This document shows, one piece after another, positions 19,798 through 28,013 of a stretch of DNA of 36,153 bases. Under the pieces are notes generated by a model that was not told where the DNA came from, did not search any database, and saw nothing but the letters and a program-made list of their open reading frames with translations. The stretch spans positions 1 through 36,153 of the forward strand of contig JASJEI010000068.1 in assembly GCA_030064795.1 (NCBI GenBank), in the 5' to 3' direction. A program made the translations under genes and the position numbers. Positions within the stretch are counted from its first letter, which is position 1. Every line of letters begins with the position of its first letter. Source of the DNA: Pleurocapsa sp. MO_226.B13 (GTDB lineage: Bacteria > Cyanobacteriota > Cyanobacteriia > Cyanobacteriales > Xenococcaceae).

Positions 19798-20169
19798 ATG
19801 ATCGAGGTTGACCAGGATTTATTTAAGTTTGACGCTCATTCACCCCATCCTTATCGCCGACTTTCAATTCGTGAATGTGCCAGAGTTCAAACCTTTCCCG
19901 ATAATTTCATTTTTTACTATCGCAATTTAGCCTCCGCCTATAAGATGATCGGTAATGCCGTGCCAGTAAACTTTAGCTCGATTATTGCCAAGGCGATCGC
20001 TAGGGATTTATTTTCAATTGAAGCAGGGGTGCAGGAGGAGATAAGGGAGATGGGGAAGGTAGGGGAGACTGGGGGCAATACTGTTCGGTTAACAAAGTTA
20101 TGTGTTGAGACAAGCAGGACAAAGGCTTTAGCCGCATGTAGCAGGGGGAGCAGGGGGAGAGGAAAATAA
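19798..20169 (+). pseudogene. C-terminal remnant of a C5-cytosine DNA methyltransferase
   Basis: Residues 1-75 match the last conserved motifs of the Dcm/HhaI family: HPYRRLSIRECARVQTFPD (motif IX) and YKMIGNAVPVNFSSIIAKAI (motif X). The catalytic PCQ (motif IV) and SAM-binding motif I are absent, and an in-frame TGA stands directly before the ATG. So this is a truncated fragment of a gene normally over 300 residues long. From about residue 80 the frame is not natural protein: it runs through G-rich low-complexity sequence and then into the MITE-like element at 20076. Confidence 0.75.
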
Positions 20170-20199
20170 GACTTATCCGAACAGTATTGAGACTGGGGG
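20066..20199. mobile_element. MITE-like element with 13-bp inverted ends and 10-bp target duplication
   Basis: Perfect terminal inverted repeats CAATACTGTTCGG at 20076-20088 and its complement at 20177-20189, extending as 16 of 17 matches. They bound a 114-bp element with no coding capacity. Direct repeats AGACTGGGGG flank it exactly (20066-20075 and 20190-20199), as expected for target-site duplication. The interior has two copies of GCAGGGGGA and a short GGCT-TTA-GCC palindrome. It would be moved by a transposase encoded elsewhere. Confidence 0.7.
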
Positions 20200-20201
20200 A
20201 A

Positions 20202-20227
20202 TAACTACTAACTACTAACTACTAACT
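20202..20227. repeat. heptanucleotide tandem repeat (TAACTAC, about 3.7 copies)
   Basis: Three full copies of TAACTAC and a partial fourth lie between the MITE and the stop codon of the gene at 20230. Short heptamer tandem repeats (STRR type) are common in cyanobacterial intergenic DNA. Confidence 0.7.
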
Positions 20228-20229
20228 CT

Positions 20230-21282
20230 TTAAAACCAATCGCGATCTTGCGATCGAGGGTGAGCTTTTTTGGTTTTAAAACCGAAGTTTTCCCGCTCTT
20301 GTGAAGAGGAACTTGAAGGCTCGGTAGAATCTTGATTGGAGTCGGATTTATTGGTAAAGTTGTTAATTATTTCTTTGCTTGCCGATCTTACTCTCGCTGC
20401 TTGCTGTAGTGTGAGACTGAGATCTTCTTGAGCGCGAGTAGAGATTTTTTGCTTTAGGGATGAAGAATTGAGGTTTTTCGATGCTTGCTTTGATGTATCT
20501 ATTGTGGCATCGTCTTCGAGTAAATTATCGCGATCGCTATTTCTTTCGATTATCCGATCTCTAACCGTAAACTGCTCTATTTTAGTAATAGTTTGATTGA
20601 GAAAAGGAGTATTGACTAAATATTTTCCCTTGATATCTAAACAGACAGAAGTTGACTCCGAACACATAGCCGAAGCCAACCATAATTGATTGTTTTGTTG
20701 AATCGATCTTTGCCAGAGAAAAGTTTTGTGGGGATATCTGGCTTGATTATTTAATTGGGGAGTGTGAAAATCTTCGAGAAGACAAGCTGAATAGGCTGTA
20801 TCTGTGTCAACACTCAAGGGTTTATATTCACTCAATAGTGGTTTGCGATCGTCATAATCGCGAACCAGCCATACTTTTTCAATTTCTTGGTAAAGAGGTT
20901 GAAATCCTGTTAACTGCTTTTCAGTATAGGCAGGAAAATCAGTTATACTCTGGCTGGAATTTAATTGGGTCACATAGCCAGCAAAAACATATAGCGGTCT
21001 ACCATGCTCGTCTTTTGCCATTACTTCCGTCGAGTCTGCTGCCAAATTGCCGATTAAATCTCGTACCATGCAGGTAACGCCCAAGACACAATGAGAATCG
21101 TTTTTAAACAACGACCAACGGGGGCGATCGGCAAGATTTCGAGCTTGTTGGGTAGTAGCTAAAATATAGGGTGATGCCCAGGCAATCTCTCTAGCAGTAA
21201 AGTCATCGGGAATCGTAATAAAGCGAAAATCAAGATGATAACTTCGCCCATAGACAATTGTTGCCCAGGTTTGTTTAGACAT
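20230..21282 (-). CDS. third gene of the kinase-GTPase operon; unknown protein with QDRDWF tail
   Basis: 350 residues. The first 230 residues look like a folded domain, starting WATIVYGRSYHLDFRFITIPDD with further aromatic-rich blocks; I cannot assign it to a family. Residues 240-340 are polar and low in complexity (Ser/Asn/Lys/Asp rich). The protein ends PRSQDRDWF, nearly the same as the end of the kinase in the same operon (NQDRGWF). ATG 21282 overlaps the stop of the GTPase gene by 8 nt and has a good GAGGTG site. One untested possibility is a GTPase-associated partner protein like the GAP1 proteins of NTP-dependent conflict systems. Confidence 0.75.
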   Translation of the reverse strand: MSKQTWATIVYGRSYHLDFRFITIPDDFTAREIAWASPYILATTQQARNLADRPRWSLFKNDSHCVLGVTCMVRDLIGNLAADSTEVMAKDEHGRPLYVFAGYVTQLNSSQSITDFPAYTEKQLTGFQPLYQEIEKVWLVRDYDDRKPLLSEYKPLSVDTDTAYSACLLEDFHTPQLNNQARYPHKTFLWQRSIQQNNQLWLASAMCSESTSVCLDIKGKYLVNTPFLNQTITKIEQFTVRDRIIERNSDRDNLLEDDATIDTSKQASKNLNSSSLKQKISTRAQEDLSLTLQQAARVRSASKEIINNFTNKSDSNQDSTEPSSSSSQERENFGFKTKKAHPRSQDRDWF

Positions 21283-22267
21283 CTGCCGTCACCTCATTAC
21301 CACTAAAATAGAGAGAAACCTGCTGTAATTCTTGGGAGAGTAATTTCATATTTTCTTGAACAGCAGCAATTTCAGTTTCGCAAGTTTCTAGCTGGGTAGT
21401 CTGCTCCTCTTGTTCTTTGCTTTTTAATAACTGTAATAGGGGATTAGTTTGCTTAATCTTTTTAAGAGAGAGATTAAGACGATCGCGCTGGGCTTTTAAT
21501 TTGACACCATGGGCTCTCAACTGAGCATAGACAGCAAAAACCACTGGTAAATGAACGTTAACAGGGGTAATTTTGGCATTGTCTAGATCGTTACATAGTT
21601 CTTTACCCAAGCTTACAGGACAAATCATTGCCAACCATCCTGAATTGGGAGTAAACAATGCCTGAAATAGTTTTTGGACATCGCTAACGATTTCATTTCT
21701 GTCTCGATGGTGACAAAGATCGTATTTGGTAATGACAATTGCTACGGGAAAAGGGTTTTGGTTGCTGGGGTTTTTATTCGCGCTAATATACTGTTGAATA
21801 AATTGATTCATGCGATCGCTTTTTATTTCCCGCACGGTGTTGGGGGTAATGGGATCGATCAGATATTCTCCTGAGATACACAGAAACAAACAGTGAGATG
21901 CAGAGAGATACTCGACCAAATCTACTACATCTTGTTCTGTAGAGCGATCGCTTAATGCTAAACCCCGATAGTCTAACCATTCAAATCCAATTAGAGGACG
22001 AAATCCATAGCTAAATTCAAAGCCATAATATTCCATGGAGGCTGCATTAGGAGTGGGCCAGCGGTCTTCTCCCGTTACCGAAATTAACTTTTCCCATCTC
22101 TCGGTTAATTCTAGATCCAGATCCATATCTTTGGCCGCCAGGGTAAAGCCTTGGACTCCTGTTTGCATCACCGCATACATCCCTAGCAGATAGCTAGTTT
22201 TGCCCGCCCCAGTAGTGCCTAACATGGTAATTTTGATGTCTTCAAGTTTCATCGCCACTAAAACCAC
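21275..22267 (-). CDS. Ras-like (TRAFAC-type) GTPase with C-terminal coiled coil
   Basis: 330 residues. G1 P-loop is GTTGAGKT (17-24), G3 is DYRG (99-102), G4 is TKYD (180-183). The set is complete apart from a G4 that starts with Thr instead of Asn. The C-terminal third (about 245-320) is a charged Lys/Glu/Gln coiled coil. Start GTG 22267 is given, but ATG 22252 (residue 6) is equally likely. It overlaps the kinase stop codon and the next gene, so the three are translated together. It probably acts as a nucleotide-controlled switch between the kinase and the third protein. Confidence 0.82.
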   Translation of the reverse strand: MVLVAMKLEDIKITMLGTTGAGKTSYLLGMYAVMQTGVQGFTLAAKDMDLDLELTERWEKLISVTGEDRWPTPNAASMEYYGFEFSYGFRPLIGFEWLDYRGLALSDRSTEQDVVDLVEYLSASHCLFLCISGEYLIDPITPNTVREIKSDRMNQFIQQYISANKNPSNQNPFPVAIVITKYDLCHHRDRNEIVSDVQKLFQALFTPNSGWLAMICPVSLGKELCNDLDNAKITPVNVHLPVVFAVYAQLRAHGVKLKAQRDRLNLSLKKIKQTNPLLQLLKSKEQEEQTTQLETCETEIAAVQENMKLLSQELQQVSLYFSGNEVTADV

Positions 22268-23268
22268 CCTCGATCTTGGTTAGGCGAGCTTTTACGAGGT
22301 TTTTCTAGCTGGCGATCGAAAACGTTCCAAGCGTCTTGTTTTTCCGAACTATAAAAGCTATTGTCATCGGTATCTGGGTTTGATTTACTCGAATCGACAT
22401 ACAGTAAATCGAGAAATTCTTCTACAGATTGTAATCTGCCGTCTATATTCATAACCATTGCTTTGGCAACTGCATCACTAACGTGAGGGCTAATTTGAGG
22501 GTTGATTTGTTGTACGGTTTTTAATTCTACCCCTGCTGCTCTTTCAATTGCAGATACGGGTGCTTCTCCTGTCAGTAAGTGATACAAAGTCGAACCCAAA
22601 GCATATATGTCAGTAAAAGCCCCAAATTTTATGGCTCGTCCATACTGCTCTAGAGGTGCGTAACCAGGAGTTAACATCGTAGTGTATCTGATAGTGCTGC
22701 TGCTAGTAAAGTCTGTGGCTGCACCAAAATCGATCAAAACCACTCGCCCATCATCTGCCAGCATAATGTTATCTGGTTTAATATCTCGATGCAAAAACTG
22801 AGAAGAGTGCATCACTGAAAGTGCTTTTCCGACTTTGGCAATATATTCTAAGGCTTGGGCTTGAGGTAATCTACCTTGACGTTGCTTGAGGGCTTGAGCC
22901 AGGGTTTTACCCTGAAGATATTCCATCACCATATAGGCGGTGTTATTTTCCTCAAAATAATAAAAAACCTGAACGATACCAGGATGATTGAATTGTCCCA
23001 GGGTTTGACCTTCGAGCAGAAATTTTTGCTTGGCGTTGCTGTAGGTGTCGGAGTTCCAGCGTCCCGCCGAAACCACTGTTGTACCTTGTCGCCAACAACC
23101 TTCAGGAAAAAACTCCTTGACCGCCACAGGACGATTTAATCTAGTATCGATGCCCTGATAGGTAATGCCAAAACCACCTTGACCTAGTGGTCGATCGATT
23201 CGATATTCCCCACTTGCTAGGCAAGCACCAGGACTTAGAACCCCATTGACCCTGGTTGATGCACCCAT
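22258..23268 (-). CDS. Ser/Thr protein kinase with QDRGWF tail
   Basis: 336 residues; the kinase domain is complete: glycine loop GQGGFGITY (29-37), Lys51 in VAVKEFFPEG, Glu87, HRDIKPDN (160-167), DFGAA (180-184), then PGYAPLEQYG. This EFFPEG/PLEQY subtype is abundant in cyanobacteria. No membrane helix or sensor domain follows; a short Ser/Asp/Lys-rich tail ends in NQDRGWF. First gene of the operon, so it probably sets the level of the GTPase and of the third protein, and may phosphorylate them. Confidence 0.92.
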   Translation of the reverse strand: MGASTRVNGVLSPGACLASGEYRIDRPLGQGGFGITYQGIDTRLNRPVAVKEFFPEGCWRQGTTVVSAGRWNSDTYSNAKQKFLLEGQTLGQFNHPGIVQVFYYFEENNTAYMVMEYLQGKTLAQALKQRQGRLPQAQALEYIAKVGKALSVMHSSQFLHRDIKPDNIMLADDGRVVLIDFGAATDFTSSSTIRYTTMLTPGYAPLEQYGRAIKFGAFTDIYALGSTLYHLLTGEAPVSAIERAAGVELKTVQQINPQISPHVSDAVAKAMVMNIDGRLQSVEEFLDLLYVDSSKSNPDTDDNSFYSSEKQDAWNVFDRQLEKPRKSSPNQDRGWF

Positions 23269-23575
23269 GAAATATAACCTCTTAACAATCCTCGCTAAAC
23301 TTTTGGTGTATGTGAGATCTAGTTACTCAACTTAATTTTATATATCTTAAAGCTAATTTAGTTATTTTTTTGATTAGTTCATATAGATATAAACCCTGGT
23401 TCACAATTGCGATCGCCAAACCAAGAGAAACAACTAAAAATTGGAGCAACCTGACTATTTTTTCCCTAATTTAGACCAATATCTTTCTTGAGGTAGATGC
23501 GATCGTCAAAACAATAATTATTGATTTTCTTGGCTAAATTTTATTCGTTTTTACAAACAGTAACAGCTACAAAAA
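23269..23575. other. intergenic region upstream of the kinase operon
   Basis: 307 bp, AT-rich; it must hold the promoter of the kinase operon (minus strand) and the end of serS. No RNA gene, repeat or clear terminator was seen. Confidence 0.4.
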
Positions 23576-24856
23576 TTACAAAACTTCTCTTTTTAAATAG
23601 GGTTGTAAAACATCTGGTATTTTAATCGTGCCATTCGACTGCTGATAGTTTTCTAAAATGGCTGCCATCGTTCTACCAATTGCTAATCCCGAACCGTTTA
23701 AAGTATGTACGTACTGCGTACCTTTTTTCCCTGCCTGTTTAAAGCGAATATTGGCGCGACGGGCTTGAAAGTCTTTAAAATTAGAACAGCTAGAAATTTC
23801 CCGATACATCTTTGCAGAAGGCAACCATACCTCTAAGTCGTAGCATTTTGCTGCCCCAAAACCCAGATCTCCCGTACAAAGTTCTAAAATTCGATAGGGC
23901 AATTTTAATGCCTGTAGAATTGCTGCGGCGTTTTCGACCAGACTTTGATGTTCTGTCTCGGAAGTTTCGGGGGGGACTACTTTCACCAATTCAACCTTAT
24001 TAAACTGATGCAGTCTAATTAAACCTCTAGTATCTCTACCCGCACTACCAGCTTCTCTTCTAAAGCAGGGAGTATAGGCACAGTTAAGGATGGGTAATTC
24101 GCTGTCTTCGATTATCTCATCCCGATACAGGTTAGTAACGGGTACTTCGGCAGTAGGAGCAAGCCAGAGATCGTCGTTAGCGCATCTGAAGCTATCTTCG
24201 GCAAATTTAGGTAACTGACTCGTACCCTGAAGGGAATCGCTATTAACTAAAACGGGTGGCATTACCTCTGTATAGCCAGCTTCGATTTGGGTATCTAGCA
24301 TAAAGCTAATCAATGCCCTCTCTAAAGCTGCACCCGCACCCACCAAATTAACAAAACGACTTTGAGCTACTTTAACCGCCCGTTTAAAATCTATAATCCC
24401 CAATTTTTCCCCAATTTCCCAATGGGGTAGAATATTTTGGTTTTGGGGAAGATATTCATCACCCCAACGTTTAATTTCCACGTTGTCTGCTTCGTCTTTA
24501 CCCAGAGGAACAGATTCATCGGGAAGATTGGGTAATTCTAATAACAGTGCCTCTATTTTTGCCTTAAGCTCTTTTTCCTGGGGTTCTAATTCGCCTAACT
24601 TAGTTTTAATCTCGTTACCTTCAGCTTTCAACTGAGCAATCTCTTCGCCTTGAGGATCGCTACCGCTACCAATCTTTTTACCAATTAGTTTACCAATCTC
24701 ATTGCCCCGCGCACTCAGTTGACTGCGGTTGGTTTCTAATTCTCTCGATGCTCGATCTAATTCGACAATCGATCCAACGTTATAACTACCATTGCGACGA
24801 GCAATTAACTCTTGGATCTTTTCGGGGTTGGCTCTAATTAGTTTTAGGTCTAGCAC
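23576..24856 (-). CDS. serS: seryl-tRNA synthetase
   Basis: 426 residues, full length. An N-terminal tRNA-binding coiled-coil arm (about 30-100) precedes the class II catalytic core. Motif 2 is [21 protein letters not shown] (about 263-283), and motif 3 is [15 protein letters not shown] (about 392). It charges tRNA-Ser. Start GTG 24856 gives the expected [12 protein letters not shown]-terminus. Confidence 0.95.
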   Translation of the reverse strand: MLDLKLIRANPEKIQELIARRNGSYNVGSIVELDRASRELETNRSQLSARGNEIGKLIGKKIGSGSDPQGEEIAQLKAEGNEIKTKLGELEPQEKELKAKIEALLLELPNLPDESVPLGKDEADNVEIKRWGDEYLPQNQNILPHWEIGEKLGIIDFKRAVKVAQSRFVNLVGAGAALERALISFMLDTQIEAGYTEVMPPVLVNSDSLQGTSQLPKFAEDSFRCANDDLWLAPTAEVPVTNLYRDEIIEDSELPILNCAYTPCFRREAGSAGRDTRGLIRLHQFNKVELVKVVPPETSETEHQSLVENAAAILQALKLPYRILELCTGDLGFGAAKCYDLEVWLPSAKMYREISSCSNFKDFQARRANIRFKQAGKKGTQYVHTLNGSGLAIGRTMAAILENYQQSNGTIKIPDVLQPYLKREVL

Positions 24857-24898
24857 CGCTTTATATTGTTAAATCATTGGCTTATTTTTCTTTATGCT

Positions 24899-24964
24899 AG
24901 GATATCTCGTTTTTGAATTTTAATGAAAACTATCTTGGATGAAAAATCGAGCTATAACTTTAGT
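24899..24964. repeat. 66-bp direct repeat, copy A
   Basis: Matches 25891-25956 at 60 of 66 positions without gaps. Copy A lies directly before the REP palindrome and the transposase gene. Here the sequence also opens with an ATG (24923) that gives a spurious N-terminal extension to the transposase frame. Confidence 0.75.
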
Positions 24965-24969
24965 GGTAG

Positions 24970-24996
24970 GTTGGGTAGCGCGAAGCAAAACCCAAC
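24970..24996. repeat. REP-like palindrome, left of RAYT
   Basis: GTTGGGT/ACCCAAC stem (24970-24976 and 24990-24996) with GTAG just before and AAACCC...CAA after it. The palindrome at 25588-25612 is its near mirror image in inverted orientation. Confidence 0.65.
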
Positions 24997-25024
24997 AAGC
25001 GATAATCAAGGCTACGATCGATCT

Positions 25025-25571
25025 ATGCAATATCGTCGAGCCAAAAGTCCAGGCAGTAGCTATTTTTTTACCCTAGTCACTCATAATCGTCGTCCCATTC
25101 TCTGTGAGCCTGAAAATATAGATTTGTTGAGGGATTCATTCAAAAGAGTCAAACAGCAGCATCCTTTTATTATTGATGCGATCGCCATCTTACCAGATCA
25201 TCCCCATTGTATTTGGACATTACCACCAGAGGATGCAGATTTTTCCAACCGTTGGCGGTTGATTAAAAGTTGGTTTAGCCGTCTATGTCAAGTGCAATAT
25301 CAAGGCAAGGTTTCAGCTTCTAGGCGCAGTAAACAGGAAAAGGCAGTATGGCAAAGGCGTTTTTGGGAGCATTTAATCCGTGATGAGCAGGATTTTAATT
25401 ATCATGTAGATTATATTCATTACAACCCCGTACATCGTACATCATGGTTTAGTGGCAAAGGTCAAGGATTGGCAGTATTCCAGTTTTCACTCCTTTGTGC
25501 AGCGTGGTGTTTACGAGTTTGACTGGGGTAGTGGGAAAATGGTATTTGATTCAGCAGTTGGTCGGGAGTAG
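25025..25571 (+). pseudogene. REP-associated tyrosine transposase (RAYT), frameshifted by a 7-bp duplication
   Basis: From ATG 25025 the protein shows the RAYT core: HUH pair His59/His61 in ILPDHPHCIW and catalytic Tyr130 in HVDYIHYNPV. After residue 136 the frame is wrong. The sequence GTACATC occurs twice in tandem (25430-25436 and 25437-25443); with one copy removed the frame continues as HHGLVAKVKDWQYSSFHSFV...FDWG and reaches TAG at 25571, giving 179 residues, the normal family length and C-terminus. The HUH and Tyr residues are retained, but the last 40 residues are lost or replaced, so activity is doubtful. It is flanked by REP palindromes, its usual substrates. Confidence 0.88.
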
Positions 25572-25587
25572 ATTTTACATTGAGTTT

Positions 25588-25612
25588 GTTGGGTTGAGGA
25601 ACGAAACCCAAC
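25588..25612. repeat. REP-like palindrome, right of RAYT
   Basis: GTTGGGTT/AACCCAAC 8-bp stem with a 9-nt loop; its reverse complement closely matches the palindrome at 24970, so the two enclose the transposase gene as inverted copies. Confidence 0.65.
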
Positions 25613-25830
25613 CTACAGATCGAGAGATCGCACTATGAATACAAACGTAATAAAAAAATTTATGATTATTTGTTTCCTCTTACTTCGCCAGAATTACAAT
25701 GCATAGCAGAAAAAAATCTTAACAGCCGAACCAACACGATATTCAATTAGCATAGTTGTTGGTCTTGTCAACTGGTCATACCCATCGGCAATACGGATCT
25801 AGAATCTCCCAGAATAATGACTTTAGTTTT

Positions 25831-25886
25831 GGTGGGCAAAATCTTTACTTGAAACGACGTTCGATCCTCATGATGTTTTGCCCACC
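25831..25886. repeat. second type of REP-like palindrome
   Basis: GGTGGGCAAAA (25831-25841) pairs perfectly with TTTTGCCCACC (25876-25886), 11-bp stem, 34-nt loop. A half-copy (GGTGGGCAA) lies at 27872-27880. The sequence differs from the GTTGGGT palindromes beside RAYT. Confidence 0.6.
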
Positions 25887-25890
25887 CTAC

Positions 25891-25956
25891 AGGATATGTC
25901 GTTTTTGAATTTTAAAAAAAACTATCCTGGATGAGAAATCGCGCTATAACTTTAGT
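25891..25956. repeat. 66-bp direct repeat, copy B, upstream of sbcD
   Basis: Near-identical to 24899-24964 (60 of 66 positions). It ends 29 nt before the sbcD start, so it may carry that gene's promoter; copy A could be a duplicate placed before the transposase. Confidence 0.75.
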
Positions 25957-25985
25957 TGGTATAGAGCTATTGAAATTCAGGGTTT

Positions 25986-27203
25986 ATGGTTCAAATTCTT
26001 CACTTGTCTGACATTCATATCGGTAGTGGTTTTTCCCACGGTAAGGTTAATCCCGAAACAGGAATCAATACCAGACTAGAAGATTTTGTTAATACCCTCA
26101 GTATCTGTATAGATCGCGCCATCGAAGAACCTGTAGACTTGGTATTATTTGGCGGAGATGCTTTTCCCGATGCCACACCACCCCCATATGTTCACGAAGC
26201 TTTTGCCAGTCAGTTTCGTCGTTTGGCTGATGCCAAAATACCTGCGGTGCTTTTAGTTGGCAATCACGACCAACACTCCCAAGGTAATGGAGGAGCCAGC
26301 TTATCTATCTATCGTACATTAGTTGTCCCAGGTTTTATCGTCGGGGACACAATTAAAACTCATCGCATCAGCACCAAGAATGGTGACGTGCAGATTATTA
26401 CCTTACCTTGGTTAAATCGTTCTACTCTCTTAACTCGTCCCGAAACCGAAGGTTTAGCGTTAGCAGAAGTCAATGAATTATTAGTTCAAAAATTACAGCC
26501 AGTCCTAGAAGCAGAAATCCGCCGTTGCGATCGCGATATTCCCACAATTTTATTAGGTCATTTAATGGCAGACAGGGCTAATTTGGGTGCGGAAAAGTTT
26601 TTAGCAGTGGGCAAAGGTTTTACTATCCCCATCTCAATGCTAATTCGTCCCGAATTTGATTATGTCGCCCTCGGTCATGTCCACAAACATCAAAATCTCA
26701 ATCCCAATAACGATCCCCCCGTAATTTATCCAGGTAGTATCGAACGGGTAGATTTTAGTGAAGAAAAAGAAGACAAAGGCTATGTGTTATTAACAGCCAA
26801 GTCAGGAAAAGTTGACTGGCAATTTTGCACTCTTCCCGCTCGTCCTTTTTTGACCATCGAGATAGATGTATCTGAAAAAGAAGATCCTTTAGAATCAGTT
26901 TTAGAGGAAATTAAACAGCATGATATTGAAGATAAAGTTATCCGTTTGATCTATAAATTACGCTCGGAACAATTAGAATTAATCAATACTTCAGCAATCG
27001 ATCGCGCTTTACAAATTGCTCACAGTCACAGTATCCGCCCCGAATTAGTCAGCCAGTTAGCTCGCCCTCGTCTTCCAGAATTGGGAGTCGGTAATACCCT
27101 CGATCCTTTGGAAGCTTTGACAACTTATTTGAATAATCGCGAAGATCTTAAGGATATTAAACAGGATTTACTGGTAGCAGCAGAAAATTTGTTGAATCAA
27201 TAA
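25986..27203 (+). CDS. sbcD: exonuclease SbcD (Mre11-type nuclease subunit)
   Basis: 405 residues. Metallophosphoesterase motifs are Asp9/His11 in HLSDIHIG, GGDAFPD (about 55), GNHDQHS (about 92), ILLGHLM and YVALGHVHKHQ (about 230). With SbcC it opens hairpins and processes double-strand ends, a job relevant beside many palindromes. No sbcC is adjacent. The downstream 810 bp hold no obvious partner. Confidence 0.9.
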   Translation: MVQILHLSDIHIGSGFSHGKVNPETGINTRLEDFVNTLSICIDRAIEEPVDLVLFGGDAFPDATPPPYVHEAFASQFRRLADAKIPAVLLVGNHDQHSQGNGGASLSIYRTLVVPGFIVGDTIKTHRISTKNGDVQIITLPWLNRSTLLTRPETEGLALAEVNELLVQKLQPVLEAEIRRCDRDIPTILLGHLMADRANLGAEKFLAVGKGFTIPISMLIRPEFDYVALGHVHKHQNLNPNNDPPVIYPGSIERVDFSEEKEDKGYVLLTAKSGKVDWQFCTLPARPFLTIEIDVSEKEDPLESVLEEIKQHDIEDKVIRLIYKLRSEQLELINTSAIDRALQIAHSHSIRPELVSQLARPRLPELGVGNTLDPLEALTTYLNNREDLKDIKQDLLVAAENLLNQ

Positions 27204-28013
27204 GTCTTAGAGTATTTGATTGCTTTATATTCATAATTTAATTCTGAAGCTATTTTATTTATGTGGCTATGTTAGGGTAACAAAATTGATGATTGTAAAA
27301 AAACATATTAGTGCGATTCCAATCACAGCTAAGCTTTTTAAAAAGAAATAAAACGGAAAAGTTAAATGATCGAAAATAATTACAACCAATGTCACTATCA
27401 ATTTCAATAATTTTTGGCTCTTTACTAAGTGCAGCTTGTGGACTGAGAGTATTTATTCCTTCTGGGTTATAAAAACAAGAGATGAAGATTTAGCGACTAG
27501 TAACTTGTAACTAGCAGCGAATTTTTTTATGAATTATTTAAGATTTTTATGGCTAAAAACTCTACCATCATCTATGGATTAGCACCAGCTAATTGATTAA
27601 AGAATTCAGAATCAGGGCTTTATCTATAGCGATCGCTAAGCATCTACAATGAAGAGATTGCAGATATCCAAACATCATCTCGCCAACATTATTGGATTAG
27701 GTACGATCGCTTGGGGCAAGATTGAGGATAATCATGGCGATCGCCACTTTACTCGCGATCTTAAAAATGACTGTTGTTTAAAACGGCAAAATTGATTGCA
27801 GTAGCAGAAACACTTTGTAGATAATGGTATATGCTTCTGCAGAAAGAATTTTAATGTATTGATTGCTTTTTGGTGGGCAAGCTCGCGATCGCTCATTGAA
27901 TCGCCTTCACTTCGTGAAATTCCAATATGCCTTAAAACTGCATAAATTATTTACGCGCTACATAAAGTAATTTAAACAGTTAATTTGCCCTATTATTATG
28001 AGAGGAACGTAAC
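27204..28013. other. long intergenic region, possible small ORF
   Basis: 810 bp, AT-rich. A 48-codon frame at 27649-27795 (MKRLQISKHHLANIIGLGTIAWGKIEDN...) has no ribosome site and is unsupported. A half-REP GGTGGGCAA sits at 27872, and a ribosome site for the next gene is at about 28001-28007. No RNA gene recognised. Confidence 0.5.

Larger units (their letters stand above)
25572..25985. other. intergenic region between RAYT and sbcD
   Basis: 414 bp with REP-like palindromes at 25588-25612 and 25831-25886, and the second 66-bp direct repeat. No coding signal was found. Confidence 0.5.

Noticed and set aside
24923..25024. 34-residue extension of the transposase frame from ATG 24923
   Set aside because: It translates the 66-bp direct repeat and the REP palindrome; the family N-terminus begins at ATG 25025.
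27649..27795. 48-codon frame in the region between sbcD and the RTX gene
   Set aside because: No ribosome site, no recognisable similarity, and low-confidence composition.
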